This document shows, in pieces, positions 20,984 to 28,716 of a stretch of 31,836 bases of DNA. Under the pieces are notes generated by a model that was given only the letters and a program-made list of their open reading frames with translations, did no database searches and was not told the origin of the DNA. The stretch comes from JBBIWA01 sp037439425. Lineage in GTDB: Bacteria > Acidobacteriota > Blastocatellia > RBC074. Numbering within the stretch: the stretch's first letter is position 1; every line of letters starts with the position of its first letter. The DNA lies in contig JBBIWA010000071.1 of the NCBI GenBank assembly GCA_037439425.1, forward strand, positions 1-31,836, read 5' to 3'. A program made the translations under genes and the position numbers.

Positions 20984-21046
20984 AGAGCTCAGACCTCAGT
21001 CGCCAGAGCTCAAAGCTGAGACTTCAGTTATCAGTCACCAGATGAG
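20984..21046. repeat. Nine tandem heptamers, AGnnnnC type, between two minus-strand genes
   Basis: Units run AGAGCTC, AGACCTC, AGTCGCC, AGAGCTC, AAAGCTG, AGACTTC, AGTTATC, AGTCACC and AGATGAG. CAGACCTCA (20990-20998) pairs with TGAGGTCTG (21043-21051), so the array can also fold into a hairpin. It is the same family as the array inside the GH2 gene. Confidence 0.85.
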
Positions 21047-21058
21047 GTCTGAAGTCTG

Positions 21059-22261
21059 TTACTCGTACTTGGCCAGTTCTAGTTTGGCGATGGATTCGCG
21101 ATGCACTTCGTCCGGCCCGTCGGCGATGCGCAACGTGCGGGCACTGGCCCAGGCTGCGGCCAGATCGAAGTCCTGGCATACGCCTGCGCCGCCGTGGGCT
21201 TGAATTGCGCGGTCAAGCACTCGCAAAGCCATATTAGGCGCGACCACTTTAATCATTGCGATCTCGGCGCGCGCGGCTTTGTTGCCCACGGTGTCCATCA
21301 TATAAGCCGCCTTGAGCACGAGCAGCCGCGCCTGTTCGATCTCCATTCGCGAATTGGCGATCTCGGCGCGAATCGTCCCTTGTTCAGCCAGGCTCTTGCC
21401 AAAAGCGACGCGCGTTTTGACGCGCTTGCACATCGCCTCTAAGGCGCGCTCGGCCAGACCGATCAACCGCATACAGTGATGAATGCGCCCTGGCCCTAGG
21501 CGGCCCTGGGCAATCTCAAAGCCTCGACCTTCACCCAACAGGATATTGGAGGCCGGCACTCGGACGTTTTCAAAGGTGACTTCAGCATGGCCGTGCGGCG
21601 CGTGATCGTAACCGAAGACGGTGAGCATGCGCTTGACGGTGATACCGGGCGTGTCCATCGGCACGATGATCATTGATTGCTGCTTATGTTTCGGAGCCGC
21701 CGGATCGGTCTTGCCCATGAAGATCGCCACCTTGCAACGCGGATCTCCCGCGCCAGAAGTCCACCACTTGCGTCCATTGATCACATACTCATCGCCATCG
21801 CGGACGATGCTGGCTTGAATGTTGGTAGCATCTGAAGAGGCCACATCCGGTTCGGTCATGGCGAAGCAGGAGCGAATCTCACCTTCAAGCAGCGGCCTGA
21901 GCCATTTCTCTTTCTGCTCTTGCGTGCCGTAGCGCGCCAGCACCTCCATGTTACCCGTGTCGGGAGCCGAGCAGTTGAAGACTTCAGGGGCCATTGGGGA
22001 ACGCCCCATAATCTCGCACAGCGGCGCGTATTCCAGGTTGGTCAAACCTGCTCCGTACTCGCTGTCAGGCAGGAAGAGATTCCACAGTCCTTCAGCCTTC
22101 GCTTTCGGTTTCAACTCTTCGATGATGGGAACAGGTTGCCAGCGGTCGCCTTGATTGATCTGTTGGTAGTAGAGCTTCTCGTTCGGATAGATGTGTTCAT
22201 CCATGAAAGCCTGAAGCTTCTTCTGCAGGTACTTAACCTTGTCGGAGTATTCAAAATTCAT
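21059..22261 (-). CDS. Acyl-CoA dehydrogenase family protein, ACAD10/11-like
   Basis: A 400-residue flavoprotein that oxidises an acyl-CoA to the 2-enoyl-CoA. The helical N-domain, the middle beta-domain with CFAMTEPDVASSDATN and WWTSGAG, and the C-terminal helices with QAHGGAGV and RIADGPDEVH are all in order. The DGPDEVH ending is typical of the ACAD10/11 group rather than short-chain enzymes. It is flanked by two SDR genes on the same strand, which fits a beta-oxidation-like or alcohol/acid oxidation route. The exact chain length cannot be told. Confidence 0.93.
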   Translation of the reverse strand: MNFEYSDKVKYLQKKLQAFMDEHIYPNEKLYYQQINQGDRWQPVPIIEELKPKAKAEGLWNLFLPDSEYGAGLTNLEYAPLCEIMGRSPMAPEVFNCSAPDTGNMEVLARYGTQEQKEKWLRPLLEGEIRSCFAMTEPDVASSDATNIQASIVRDGDEYVINGRKWWTSGAGDPRCKVAIFMGKTDPAAPKHKQQSMIIVPMDTPGITVKRMLTVFGYDHAPHGHAEVTFENVRVPASNILLGEGRGFEIAQGRLGPGRIHHCMRLIGLAERALEAMCKRVKTRVAFGKSLAEQGTIRAEIANSRMEIEQARLLVLKAAYMMDTVGNKAARAEIAMIKVVAPNMALRVLDRAIQAHGGAGVCQDFDLAAAWASARTLRIADGPDEVHRESIAKLELAKYE

Positions 22262-22292
22262 AACGCAATCCTTTCATCGGATAGTGGTGAGC

Positions 22293-22320
22293 GATGAGTG
22301 AAAACGGCTTATTACTCATC
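22293..22320 (-). terminator. Possible terminator or stem-loop between SDR and acyl-CoA dehydrogenase genes
   Basis: GATGAGT (22293-22299) pairs with ACTCATC (22314-22320) around a 14-nt loop. It lies just after the stop of the upstream SDR. There is no clear U tract, so attenuation or RNA stabilisation is as likely as full termination. Confidence 0.4.
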
Positions 22321-22328
22321 ACTGCTGA

Positions 22329-23096
22329 TCACCTGGCTGTGGCGCCGCCATCCACGACAAACGTTTGCCCGGTGACGAAAGAGGCCTCCTCCGAAGCCAG
22401 ATAGAGCGCCAGGTGGCCGATCTCTTCAGGCTGGCCGACACGCGGAATCGGCTGCGTCTCTTTCAGGCGTTTGATGTGCTCTTCGTTCTTCCAAAAGTAC
22501 TGGCTGAAGTCGGTCTGAATCAGCCCGGGCGCGATGGCGTTGACGCGGATGCCGTAAGGGCCAAACTCAATAGCCCAACTGCGCGTCATCATAATCAAGG
22601 CGGCTTTGGTCATGCTGTAAAGCAATCCGCCAGGCTGCGGGCGCAAGCCAGCGATTGAGGCGAGGTTGATGATCGAGCCGCCGCTGTTGCGCTCAATCAT
22701 TTTAGGTACCACCAGCCGAATCAACCGCACCGCTGAGAGCAGATTGATCTCGACCATCTTGAAGAGCATCTCATCGGTGACTTCAAGCGAAGGACCTTGC
22801 CCGATATTGGTGGCGCTGTTATTGACCAGAATGTCCACCGGGCCGAGCTGCTTTTCGGTCTCCTTAATCAGATTCTCGATCTGATCGAGCCGCCCGACAT
22901 GGCAGACAATCGGCACGGTTCTGCCTGGCAAGGCGGCAAACTCTTTAGCCGTAGCTTCTAGGTTCTCCATTTTGCGACTGGCGATGACGACATCGGCTCC
23001 AGCTTCCGCTAACCGGTAAGCGATAGCTTTGCCGATGCCGCGCCCGCCGCCGGTGACAAGCGCGACTTTGCCTTTCAAACTGATAGCAGTGCTCAT
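22329..23096 (-). CDS. Short-chain dehydrogenase/reductase (SDR)
   Basis: A 255-residue classical SDR. TGGGRGIG spans residues 15-22, and the catalytic Ser147, Tyr160 and Lys164 are present. The NNAG position reads NNSA, a common variant in sorbitol/gluconate-type and DHRS4-like SDRs. The frame is open to 23153, but TAAGGAG upstream of the ATG at 23096 fixes the start. A palindrome separates it from the phosphatase-like gene. The neighbouring acyl-CoA dehydrogenase suggests a role in alcohol or hydroxyacyl oxidation. Confidence 0.9.
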   Translation of the reverse strand: MSTAISLKGKVALVTGGGRGIGKAIAYRLAEAGADVVIASRKMENLEATAKEFAALPGRTVPIVCHVGRLDQIENLIKETEKQLGPVDILVNNSATNIGQGPSLEVTDEMLFKMVEINLLSAVRLIRLVVPKMIERNSGGSIINLASIAGLRPQPGGLLYSMTKAALIMMTRSWAIEFGPYGIRVNAIAPGLIQTDFSQYFWKNEEHIKRLKETQPIPRVGQPEEIGHLALYLASEEASFVTGQTFVVDGGATAR

Positions 23097-23122
23097 CGTT
23101 AGTATGCTCCTTATAAAAAATG

Positions 23123-23192
23123 AACCACGAAGACCACAAAGAGCACGAAGCAAGGAAAGATGGTCTTTGCGCGCTTCCTGATCTTCGTGGTT
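23123..23192 (-). terminator. Palindromic intergenic repeat between phosphatase-like and SDR genes
   Basis: AACCACGAAGA (23123-23133) is the exact reverse complement of 23182-23192, an 11-bp stem; an inner GGAAAGA/TCTTT pair adds to it. The motif belongs to a low-complexity CACGAAG repeat style. It may limit read-through within the long minus-strand run. Confidence 0.55.
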
Positions 23193-23201
23193 GAAATGGG
23201 A

Positions 23202-23921
23202 TCATCTGTAAGTCCACAGCCCTGGATCATCCAGGTGCGGGACTGAGTTGAATGAATCCAGCGTGAAGCGTCCTCTGGTAAAGACGATCTCCGAAAGCGA
23301 ACAGTTGCGGATGCGCCAGTTCAATTGCAGAGCCATCAGCTCTGGCGCGCTCATGGCGAGCTGCACAGCAATTGAGATCGGCCCACCAGAAGAGAAGACC
23401 ACGATGCGACGGCCACCAGCTCCGCGCTCTGTGATCTGCTGCAACCCGCGCCGGACGCGCTCGTGAAAGCTGCGCCACGATTCAACGGCTGAAGCCGCGA
23501 CGCTGCCCTGCACCCATTCAACCATCACCGCTTCAAACAGGCGCTGGAAATGTTTGTAACGTTCCGGGCCGTGATCGGAACGTTGGTAATTCTCAGCCAG
23601 TTGTTTGATCCGTTCGTCCCGTTCGATCAAGGCGGGCAAGAATTCTTTGATGATGCCATCGCCATCGTACTCATTCAGCTCTGCAAGGGCGACCCTCTCA
23701 GGCCAGGGCAGGCCGGCTTGAGTGTAAACTTCGCCCACCAGCTCAGCCGTGCGCATCTGCCTTCTCAGTGTGCCGGTATAGACTTCGTCGAAAGTTACTC
23801 TGCGCGAGCTCCAAAACTCTCCCAGGCGGCGCGCTTGCACCTCTCCTAGGGCTGAAAGTTGATCATAATCGTCGCCGAAGAAGTTCGCCTGCCCGTGACG
23901 GACCAAAACAAGGGTGCTCAT
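23202..23921 (-). CDS. Histidine phosphatase (phosphoglycerate-mutase-like) superfamily protein
   Basis: About 239 residues from the ATG at 23921, which overlaps the stop of the upstream gene (TGATG). The first motif LVRHGQANFF (RHG at residues 8-10) is intact and carries the nucleophile His. The second motif, usually xHGG, reads VVFSSGGPIS, so the second catalytic His is replaced by Ser. This Ser/Thr form occurs in a distinct subgroup whose activity I do not know. Whether it is an active phosphatase is open. Coupling to a dehalogenase-like hydrolase suggests joint expression. Confidence 0.8.
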   Translation of the reverse strand: MSTLVLVRHGQANFFGDDYDQLSALGEVQARRLGEFWSSRRVTFDEVYTGTLRRQMRTAELVGEVYTQAGLPWPERVALAELNEYDGDGIIKEFLPALIERDERIKQLAENYQRSDHGPERYKHFQRLFEAVMVEWVQGSVAASAVESWRSFHERVRRGLQQITERGAGGRRIVVFSSGGPISIAVQLAMSAPELMALQLNWRIRNCSLSEIVFTRGRFTLDSFNSVPHLDDPGLWTYR

Positions 23922-25171
23922 CAGTCCCTCATCCACTTCACAATCTGCTCGGCAATCTGCTCGCCCGCATCTTCCTGCAAGAAATGCCCAGCTCCTTTGA
24001 TCTCAAGCGGCGGCGCCACGTTTTTGAAGATCGAGCGCAACTCCTTTTCGGCCGGCGCGGTGATCGGATCACCATCAGCCCAAGGCAGCAGCACTGGCAG
24101 CTCAAGCGTTTTGAGGCGTTCGATGCTCACGCGATTGTCATAGGCTCCAGGATGATCAAGCCGAATGGGAACCAAGCGCGGGAAGACAAGCGCCGCGGTT
24201 TGATATTCCTTCGCCGGGAAGGGCGCGCCATAAGCCGCTAGCTCAGCCTCGCTCAGGGTGCGTTTGAGCGAGTTGCGCATCAGCAGCGGCACATCGAGCG
24301 CTTCAACGCGCTGCGAAAAGCGCCGCCACTTGAGGAAAGCTTCTGAAGATCCACGGCCATCAGGTAGACCCGTGTTCATCGCCACCAAGCGCGCGAAGCG
24401 TTCCGGCCTGAGCGCGAGCAGGCGCAAACCAATTAATCCGCCCCAGTCCTGACACACTAGCGTGATGCGTTCGAGCTGGAGCGCTTCAATGAATTTGCGC
24501 AACCAGCGGACGTGCGACTTGTAGCTATAGGCATTGGCGGCTACCGGTTTGTCCGATCTTCCAAAGCCGATCAAATCGGGCACTATCACCCGACCCACTT
24601 CTGCCAGCGACGGGATCATACGTCGGTACAAGTATCCCCACGTCGGCTCACCGTGCAACAGCAAAATGGGATCGCCTGCGCCGTGCTCGACATAGGCCAT
24701 TCGCAGCCCTTCGATTGCGACATATTGAGGCTCGTAAGTGAAATCTGGCAAGTTGGCAAATCGTTCCTCGGGCGTCCGCAGCACTGAGCCTTCCGGCCAA
24801 GTTGTCTTCACTTGAGCAAACTGAGCGACTTTGGCGACATCAGTGGGATTGAGGCTTTCAGTCACCTCAGCTACCCAGAGCAGAAGCTCGAGCAGGTCTG
24901 CATCAATCTCGTGTTCAGGCGGGCGCGGCTCATAGCGATCCCAATGGCCGTAGACTATCGCCATCGAAGGGCAGCCGCGCCCCAGATCGGCCAGCTCCAG
25001 TGCGTAGAGATGGTCGTGTGCTGAACGCCAATAGACTCGTCCAGCGCGCTTACCCGTTGCGCGTTCAATAGCTCCCGCCACCTCCGGGCGCAGGTCGAGT
25101 TCCTGTTCCCAGAGCAGAGGATCAGGACGCAGGTAGGAGAGTTCTTCGACAGTTGGAGTAACAAAATTCAT
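23921..25171 (-). CDS. Haloalkane-dehalogenase-like alpha/beta hydrolase with N-terminal extra domain
   Basis: About 416 residues. The hydrolase part (about 145-416) has HGEPTW at the oxyanion/halide position, nucleophile Asp242 with halide-type Trp243 in QDWGG, an acid Asp near 367 (ADGD) and base His396 (GAGHFLQED). This is the DhlA-like (Glu-Pro) pattern of haloalkane dehalogenases, which swap carbon-halogen for alcohol. About 120-140 extra N-terminal residues with 'VYGHWDRYEPRPP' resemble nothing I recognise and are not part of the usual family. GAGGAAG precedes the ATG; a GTG one codon earlier is possible. It is coupled to the phosphatase-like gene. Confidence 0.85.
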   Translation of the reverse strand: MNFVTPTVEELSYLRPDPLLWEQELDLRPEVAGAIERATGKRAGRVYWRSAHDHLYALELADLGRGCPSMAIVYGHWDRYEPRPPEHEIDADLLELLLWVAEVTESLNPTDVAKVAQFAQVKTTWPEGSVLRTPEERFANLPDFTYEPQYVAIEGLRMAYVEHGAGDPILLLHGEPTWGYLYRRMIPSLAEVGRVIVPDLIGFGRSDKPVAANAYSYKSHVRWLRKFIEALQLERITLVCQDWGGLIGLRLLALRPERFARLVAMNTGLPDGRGSSEAFLKWRRFSQRVEALDVPLLMRNSLKRTLSEAELAAYGAPFPAKEYQTAALVFPRLVPIRLDHPGAYDNRVSIERLKTLELPVLLPWADGDPITAPAEKELRSIFKNVAPPLEIKGAGHFLQEDAGEQIAEQIVKWMRD

Positions 25172-25189
25172 CACTTCCTCGCAGCAAGA

Positions 25190-25273
25190 GATGAAGAGGT
25201 GACAAGGTGAAGGGGCGAAGGGGCTGAAACTCCTTCATGTCATCACTCTCATTCTCTTCACCCCTTCATCTCT
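25190..25273. repeat. Heptamer array and inverted repeat between two dehalogenase-like genes
   Basis: Five heptamers (GATGAAG, AGGTGAC, AAGGTGA, AGGGGCG, AAGGGGC; 25190-25224) are followed by a related inverted arm; AGAGATGAAG (25187-25196) pairs with CTTCATCTCT (25264-25273). The right arm runs into the neighbouring gene and supplies its last codons and stop. Confidence 0.7.
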
Positions 25274-26195
25274 TTGTTCCACCGTGGCGGTTAAGAAAAT
25301 CAACTATTGTGTGTGCCAGGTCCGGCCCGCGGTCGTCTTGCAGAAAGTGCTTAGCTTTATCAAACGTGATCGGGCCTTCGGCGTGAGGCAATAGTTCTTT
25401 GAGCCGATGGCCGAACTCCAGCGGAAAGACCTCGTCTTCGGGCGCCCACAGCAACAGGGTTGGGACCTCGGCCAATTCAGGCAAGCGGCGCTCTATAGCT
25501 TTCATATCGGCCCAGCCACGATCGCCTTCGCGGACGGGGATGGTGCGCGGCCAAGTCAGCACTACGTGATCCGAATCAGGTTCATCGAAGACATGGTGAT
25601 AGCCGCGCGCTTCCGCTTCGGTCATCCCGCGCTGGCTGATTGCCGATGGGCCGTGATGCGAAAGCACCTTGTGGCGTTTCATAAAGAATTGGCCGATCAG
25701 CGGCGCATGCCAGGTCGTCCACGGTCTCGGCGAAGCGTGAAACTTGCTCACCAGACCAGTAAATAGCCAGGTGTTCATCAGTACCAAAGCCGACAACCTT
25801 TCGACACGTTGCAACGCAGCGCCCACTCCCTGCGGCCCGCCCCAATCTTGACCAACAATGACGAAACTGCGTAGCTCGAGCTGATCGATCAGCGAAACGA
25901 GATCAGCGATGTGATGAGCAAAGGTGAGCGCGGCGTCAACGCGCGGATGATCGGAATAACCGGTACCTACCCAATCAGGCGCGATAGCGCGATAGCCCGC
26001 TTCGGTGAGCGGGTTGATGAAATCGCGATAGAGAAAGCCCCAGGTAGGATTGCCGGAAAGCAATAACACGGGGCGCGCTTCCTTGTCACCTTCGTCAAGG
26101 TAAGCCATCATCCGCCCATTGACGATGAGCGCGTGTTGTTCCCACGGAAATAGTGGTTTAAGCCAGTCGGGTTTGGGTTTCAGTGTCGGGGTCAT
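25266..26195 (-). CDS. Haloalkane-dehalogenase-like alpha/beta hydrolase
   Basis: The product has 309 residues. Catalytic features: SGNPTW with Asn49, nucleophile Asp117 with Trp118 in GQDWGG, acid Asp254 and base His283 in AKHFLQDD. The Asn/Trp pair is the usual halide-binding pair of haloalkane dehalogenases, so hydrolytic dehalogenation is plausible, although related epoxide-type or ester hydrolases look similar. ATG at 26195 has GAGGAA upstream; a longer frame to 26231 runs into the preceding gene and is rejected. Its last codons lie inside a repeat. Paired with a second, longer relative just downstream. Confidence 0.87.
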   Translation of the reverse strand: MTPTLKPKPDWLKPLFPWEQHALIVNGRMMAYLDEGDKEARPVLLLSGNPTWGFLYRDFINPLTEAGYRAIAPDWVGTGYSDHPRVDAALTFAHHIADLVSLIDQLELRSFVIVGQDWGGPQGVGAALQRVERLSALVLMNTWLFTGLVSKFHASPRPWTTWHAPLIGQFFMKRHKVLSHHGPSAISQRGMTEAEARGYHHVFDEPDSDHVVLTWPRTIPVREGDRGWADMKAIERRLPELAEVPTLLLWAPEDEVFPLEFGHRLKELLPHAEGPITFDKAKHFLQDDRGPDLAHTIVDFLNRHGGTKR

Positions 26196-26208
26196 CGTTT
26201 CGGTTCCT

Positions 26209-27331
26209 CTATTCCGCCAGACCTGCGCCACGCAAGCGAGAGCGCAGAGCCGGGCGGTTATGATAGGTCTCTAGAATCTGATCGAGCCGAAGTTGGAAGT
26301 GGCCCATTTGGCTCAGGTGTTGCGCAAGCTCGCGCAATTCAATGAGCAGTCTCACTGCTTCATCATAGGCTTTGGTTTTTTTTCTCTTCAATGAGCGCAA
26401 ACACTTGTTCCCACACCTGAGGTTCTTTCCGAGCCAGTTCATCAAGTTTGCGAATCCTCGCTTGCTCAGCCTCTTGGCGCTTCCGTTCCCGCCTGCGCTC
26501 GGCCCTTTCGCGAGCAGCGGCAAGTGGCTCAGCTACGGTGCGCCAGTTAGAAGTTGAATCCTCGTGCGCTCCAGGCTGATCCGGAGAGAGGCTCTGTAAC
26601 CTTTTCGTCAGCTGAATATCCATATGAGGTTCGCCCCGGGCTACCCTCACGAGAAGATCGGTGCGCTCTTGTTCTGGCAGCCGGGCGATCAATTTTTCGA
26701 GTTCCAGCTCAGGGGGCGTAGACTGTGGGGCACTGGCCTCGGCGGCTGCCGCGATGAGGTCTTCATCAATCTCGAAAAGCTGCACAAAGTTCTTTAGCGG
26801 CGCTGTCAGGTTCTGGAGACCGGCTGGAACTGGCGGCTCAACTAGCTCCTCCTGGCCTTCTCTTTCTCCTTCAAGCGCAACGGCCTTGAGCCAGGCAAGA
26901 TATAAAACCCGAAAGTCACCGCGCAACAAATCCCCGCGCAGCGGCACGAGCGAGGATAACCACCCTTCTCCCTCCACCCGAAATCCCCCCTCTTCGTAGA
27001 AGCGAAGATCCAGAATCACATAATCTTTAATAACAGAGGCAGAAATCGCTTCGGGAAAACAGTAAAGATCGAGTGTCTCGGTATCTACGAGGGATAGTGG
27101 CAGGCGAAAGACCAGCCGCTTGGTTCCCCAACTGGCCAGGTAGAGCAGAGCATCGAAATAGTTCTGTAAAACCTTCTTGGGATCAGCGGGAAAGTCGCCA
27201 AAAGAATATGTAAACACGGCTTGAGTAGGCGTCGGTGCTACTCGTCGAGAGAGACGGCGAATTTCGCCCAGTTCTTCTTCGCTTAGCGGCCGATCAAGCG
27301 CTTGAAACTCGTAATACTGAAACTCACTCAT
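26209..27331 (-). CDS. Protein of unknown function (YYEFQA...RPL family), frameshifted at an A8 run
   Basis: The start YYEFQALDRPLSEEEL matches a family I recall only as uncharacterised, often found near SWIM-type zinc-finger genes. The first frame stops at 26363, giving 322 residues. Eight A residues (minus strand, 26376-26383) follow Glu-Glu. Dropping one A gives KKTKAYDEAVRLL and about 50 further residues that look like the true C-terminus, ending at TAG 26209-26211. The restored length is 373 residues. The middle part is alpha/beta, followed by an Arg/Glu-rich helix (about 275-315). The cause may be a real frameshift, RNA polymerase slippage on A8, or a sequence error. It starts 10 bp after the quinone oxidoreductase stop. 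Confidence 0.7.
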
Positions 27332-27341
27332 AGTTGTCGCT

Positions 27342-28313
27342 TTAGATTGTGAGCACCACCTTGCCGTAAGTCCTTCGCTCCGCGAGTGCCCTCATCGCAG
27401 CCGGCGCATCCGGCAGTGGATAGGTCTGTGAAACGACCGGTTTGATCTGCCCCGCTTCGTACATCTGGAACAACTCAGCCTGCACTTGAGCCAAGAAGTC
27501 CGGGAAGTGTTCCAGATATCCGCCCCAGTAACAGCCTACGACCGAGATGTTTTTGAAGAGAATCCGATTGGCAGTGATTGAAGGAATGCGGCCGCCGGCA
27601 AAGCCGATAATTAGCAAGCGGCCTTCGACGGCAAGGCATTTAGTCGAAAGATCAAAGATCTCGCCGCCGACCGGATCATAGATCACATCGGCGCCGCGCC
27701 CACCGGTGATCTCTTTGACTTTATCTACCCAGCTTTCATCGCGGTAGTTGAGCGCGTAATTGGCACCCTGCGAGAGACAAAAATCGAGTTTCTCCTGACT
27801 ACCAGCAGTAGCGATCAGGCGCGCGCCCAGGCTACGGCCTATCTGCAGTGCGGCACTGCCGACGCCGCCTGCGGCTGCGTGCACCAGCAGCCACTCGCCA
27901 GCTTTGAGTTGCCCTCGCTGTTTGAGCGCCAGATAAGCCGTTTGATAGATGACCGGCATCGCTGCGGCTTCAGCAAAACTCATCGCATCGGGAATACGAA
28001 ACGTTCTGCTAGCTGAAGCGAGCGTGTATTCGGCATATCCTCCTGAAGTTATCGCCTGCACCCGATCGCCGAGGGAGAAGCCTGTAACCTCAGGCCCGAT
28101 GGCCTCGATTGTGCCGGCGACTTCAGAGCCGGGAGTGAAAGGGAAGGGTGGCTTGCTTTGGTACTTGCCCTGGACCAGGAGGAGGTCAAAGAAGTTGAGC
28201 GCGGCGGCGGCGTTTTTGATCAGCAGGAGTCCCGGCCCCGGTTCCGGCCGTGGAATCTCTGCCAGCTTCATCTCTTCGGGTTCACACCATTGGCTGACTT
28301 GCCAGGCTTTCAT
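27342..28313 (-). CDS. Zinc-independent NADPH:quinone oxidoreductase family (MDR)
   Basis: The product has 323 residues. The GroES-like N-domain has PFTPGSEVAGTIEAIG and the Rossmann part has HAAAGGVGSAALQIGRSLGA, with a conserved GADVIYDPVGG loop. No zinc-binding cysteines are present, which places it with zeta-crystallin/QOR proteins that reduce quinones or enones with NADPH. A GAGGGAGG site precedes the ATG. It heads the minus-strand run and its upstream region carries paired palindromic CACA...TGTG sites that may bind a regulator. Confidence 0.9.
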   Translation of the reverse strand: MKAWQVSQWCEPEEMKLAEIPRPEPGPGLLLIKNAAAALNFFDLLLVQGKYQSKPPFPFTPGSEVAGTIEAIGPEVTGFSLGDRVQAITSGGYAEYTLASASRTFRIPDAMSFAEAAAMPVIYQTAYLALKQRGQLKAGEWLLVHAAAGGVGSAALQIGRSLGARLIATAGSQEKLDFCLSQGANYALNYRDESWVDKVKEITGGRGADVIYDPVGGEIFDLSTKCLAVEGRLLIIGFAGGRIPSITANRILFKNISVVGCYWGGYLEHFPDFLAQVQAELFQMYEAGQIKPVVSQTYPLPDAPAAMRALAERRTYGKVVLTI

Positions 28314-28716
28314 GGCCTCCCTCTCTCAATCACGTTACGCAAGCCGCGCTCGCCCACACGGCTTGTGTTCGGGTCGGTTCTGACGGATTTGACTCACACA
28401 GCTTGTGGGTCGTCTTGTCGGATTGCCGGGCGTATTCTACCTGCTTGACCGGCCGGTCGGCAAATTGTTGGGTGCTGAGCTGAAAAGAGTGTGGCAGCAA
28501 ACGTCTCCAGCAGGGCTTCTAGGGGGAACCACGCGCGAGCGGCCGCAACTGACCCTGGCGCAATTTGCGGTCATTCCAAACTGGCGGGCAAAATAGATCT
28601 GCCATAGAAATCGACCTCAGGTTGGCTGCCCGAGCAGCCGTATCCCTCGTCAGTGTTAAAAAGTCGCCTCCCTTGTCACCTTCCTGGATACCGAAGATCT
28701 CTCCGCGAGGGATGAG
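28314..28716. other. 403-bp intergenic region upstream of the oxidoreductase and downstream of the DUF885 gene
   Basis: It holds two operator-like sites (28355-28407). A 63-codon plus-strand frame at 28405-28596 has no recognisable family, no good ribosome site and no neighbours; I do not call it a gene. No clear terminator for the DUF885 gene is visible. Confidence 0.5.
28355..28407 (-). promoter_or_regulatory. Two near-palindromic CACA(C/A)GCTTGTG sites, 40 bp apart
   Basis: CACACGGCTTGTG (28355-28367) and CACACAGCTTGTG (28395-28407) differ at one base. They lie 42-94 bp upstream of the oxidoreductase start, 40 bp (about four helical turns) apart. This is a common arrangement for a cooperative repressor or activator. 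No such regulator gene is in the window. Confidence 0.35.

Noticed and set aside
26195..26231. Longer start of the second dehalogenase-like gene
   Set aside because: It would overlap the restored C-terminus of the upstream gene; the ATG at 26195 has a good ribosome site.
28405..28596. Short plus-strand protein of 63 codons
   Set aside because: No ribosome site, no recognisable family, and it overlaps operator-like repeats; likely a chance frame.
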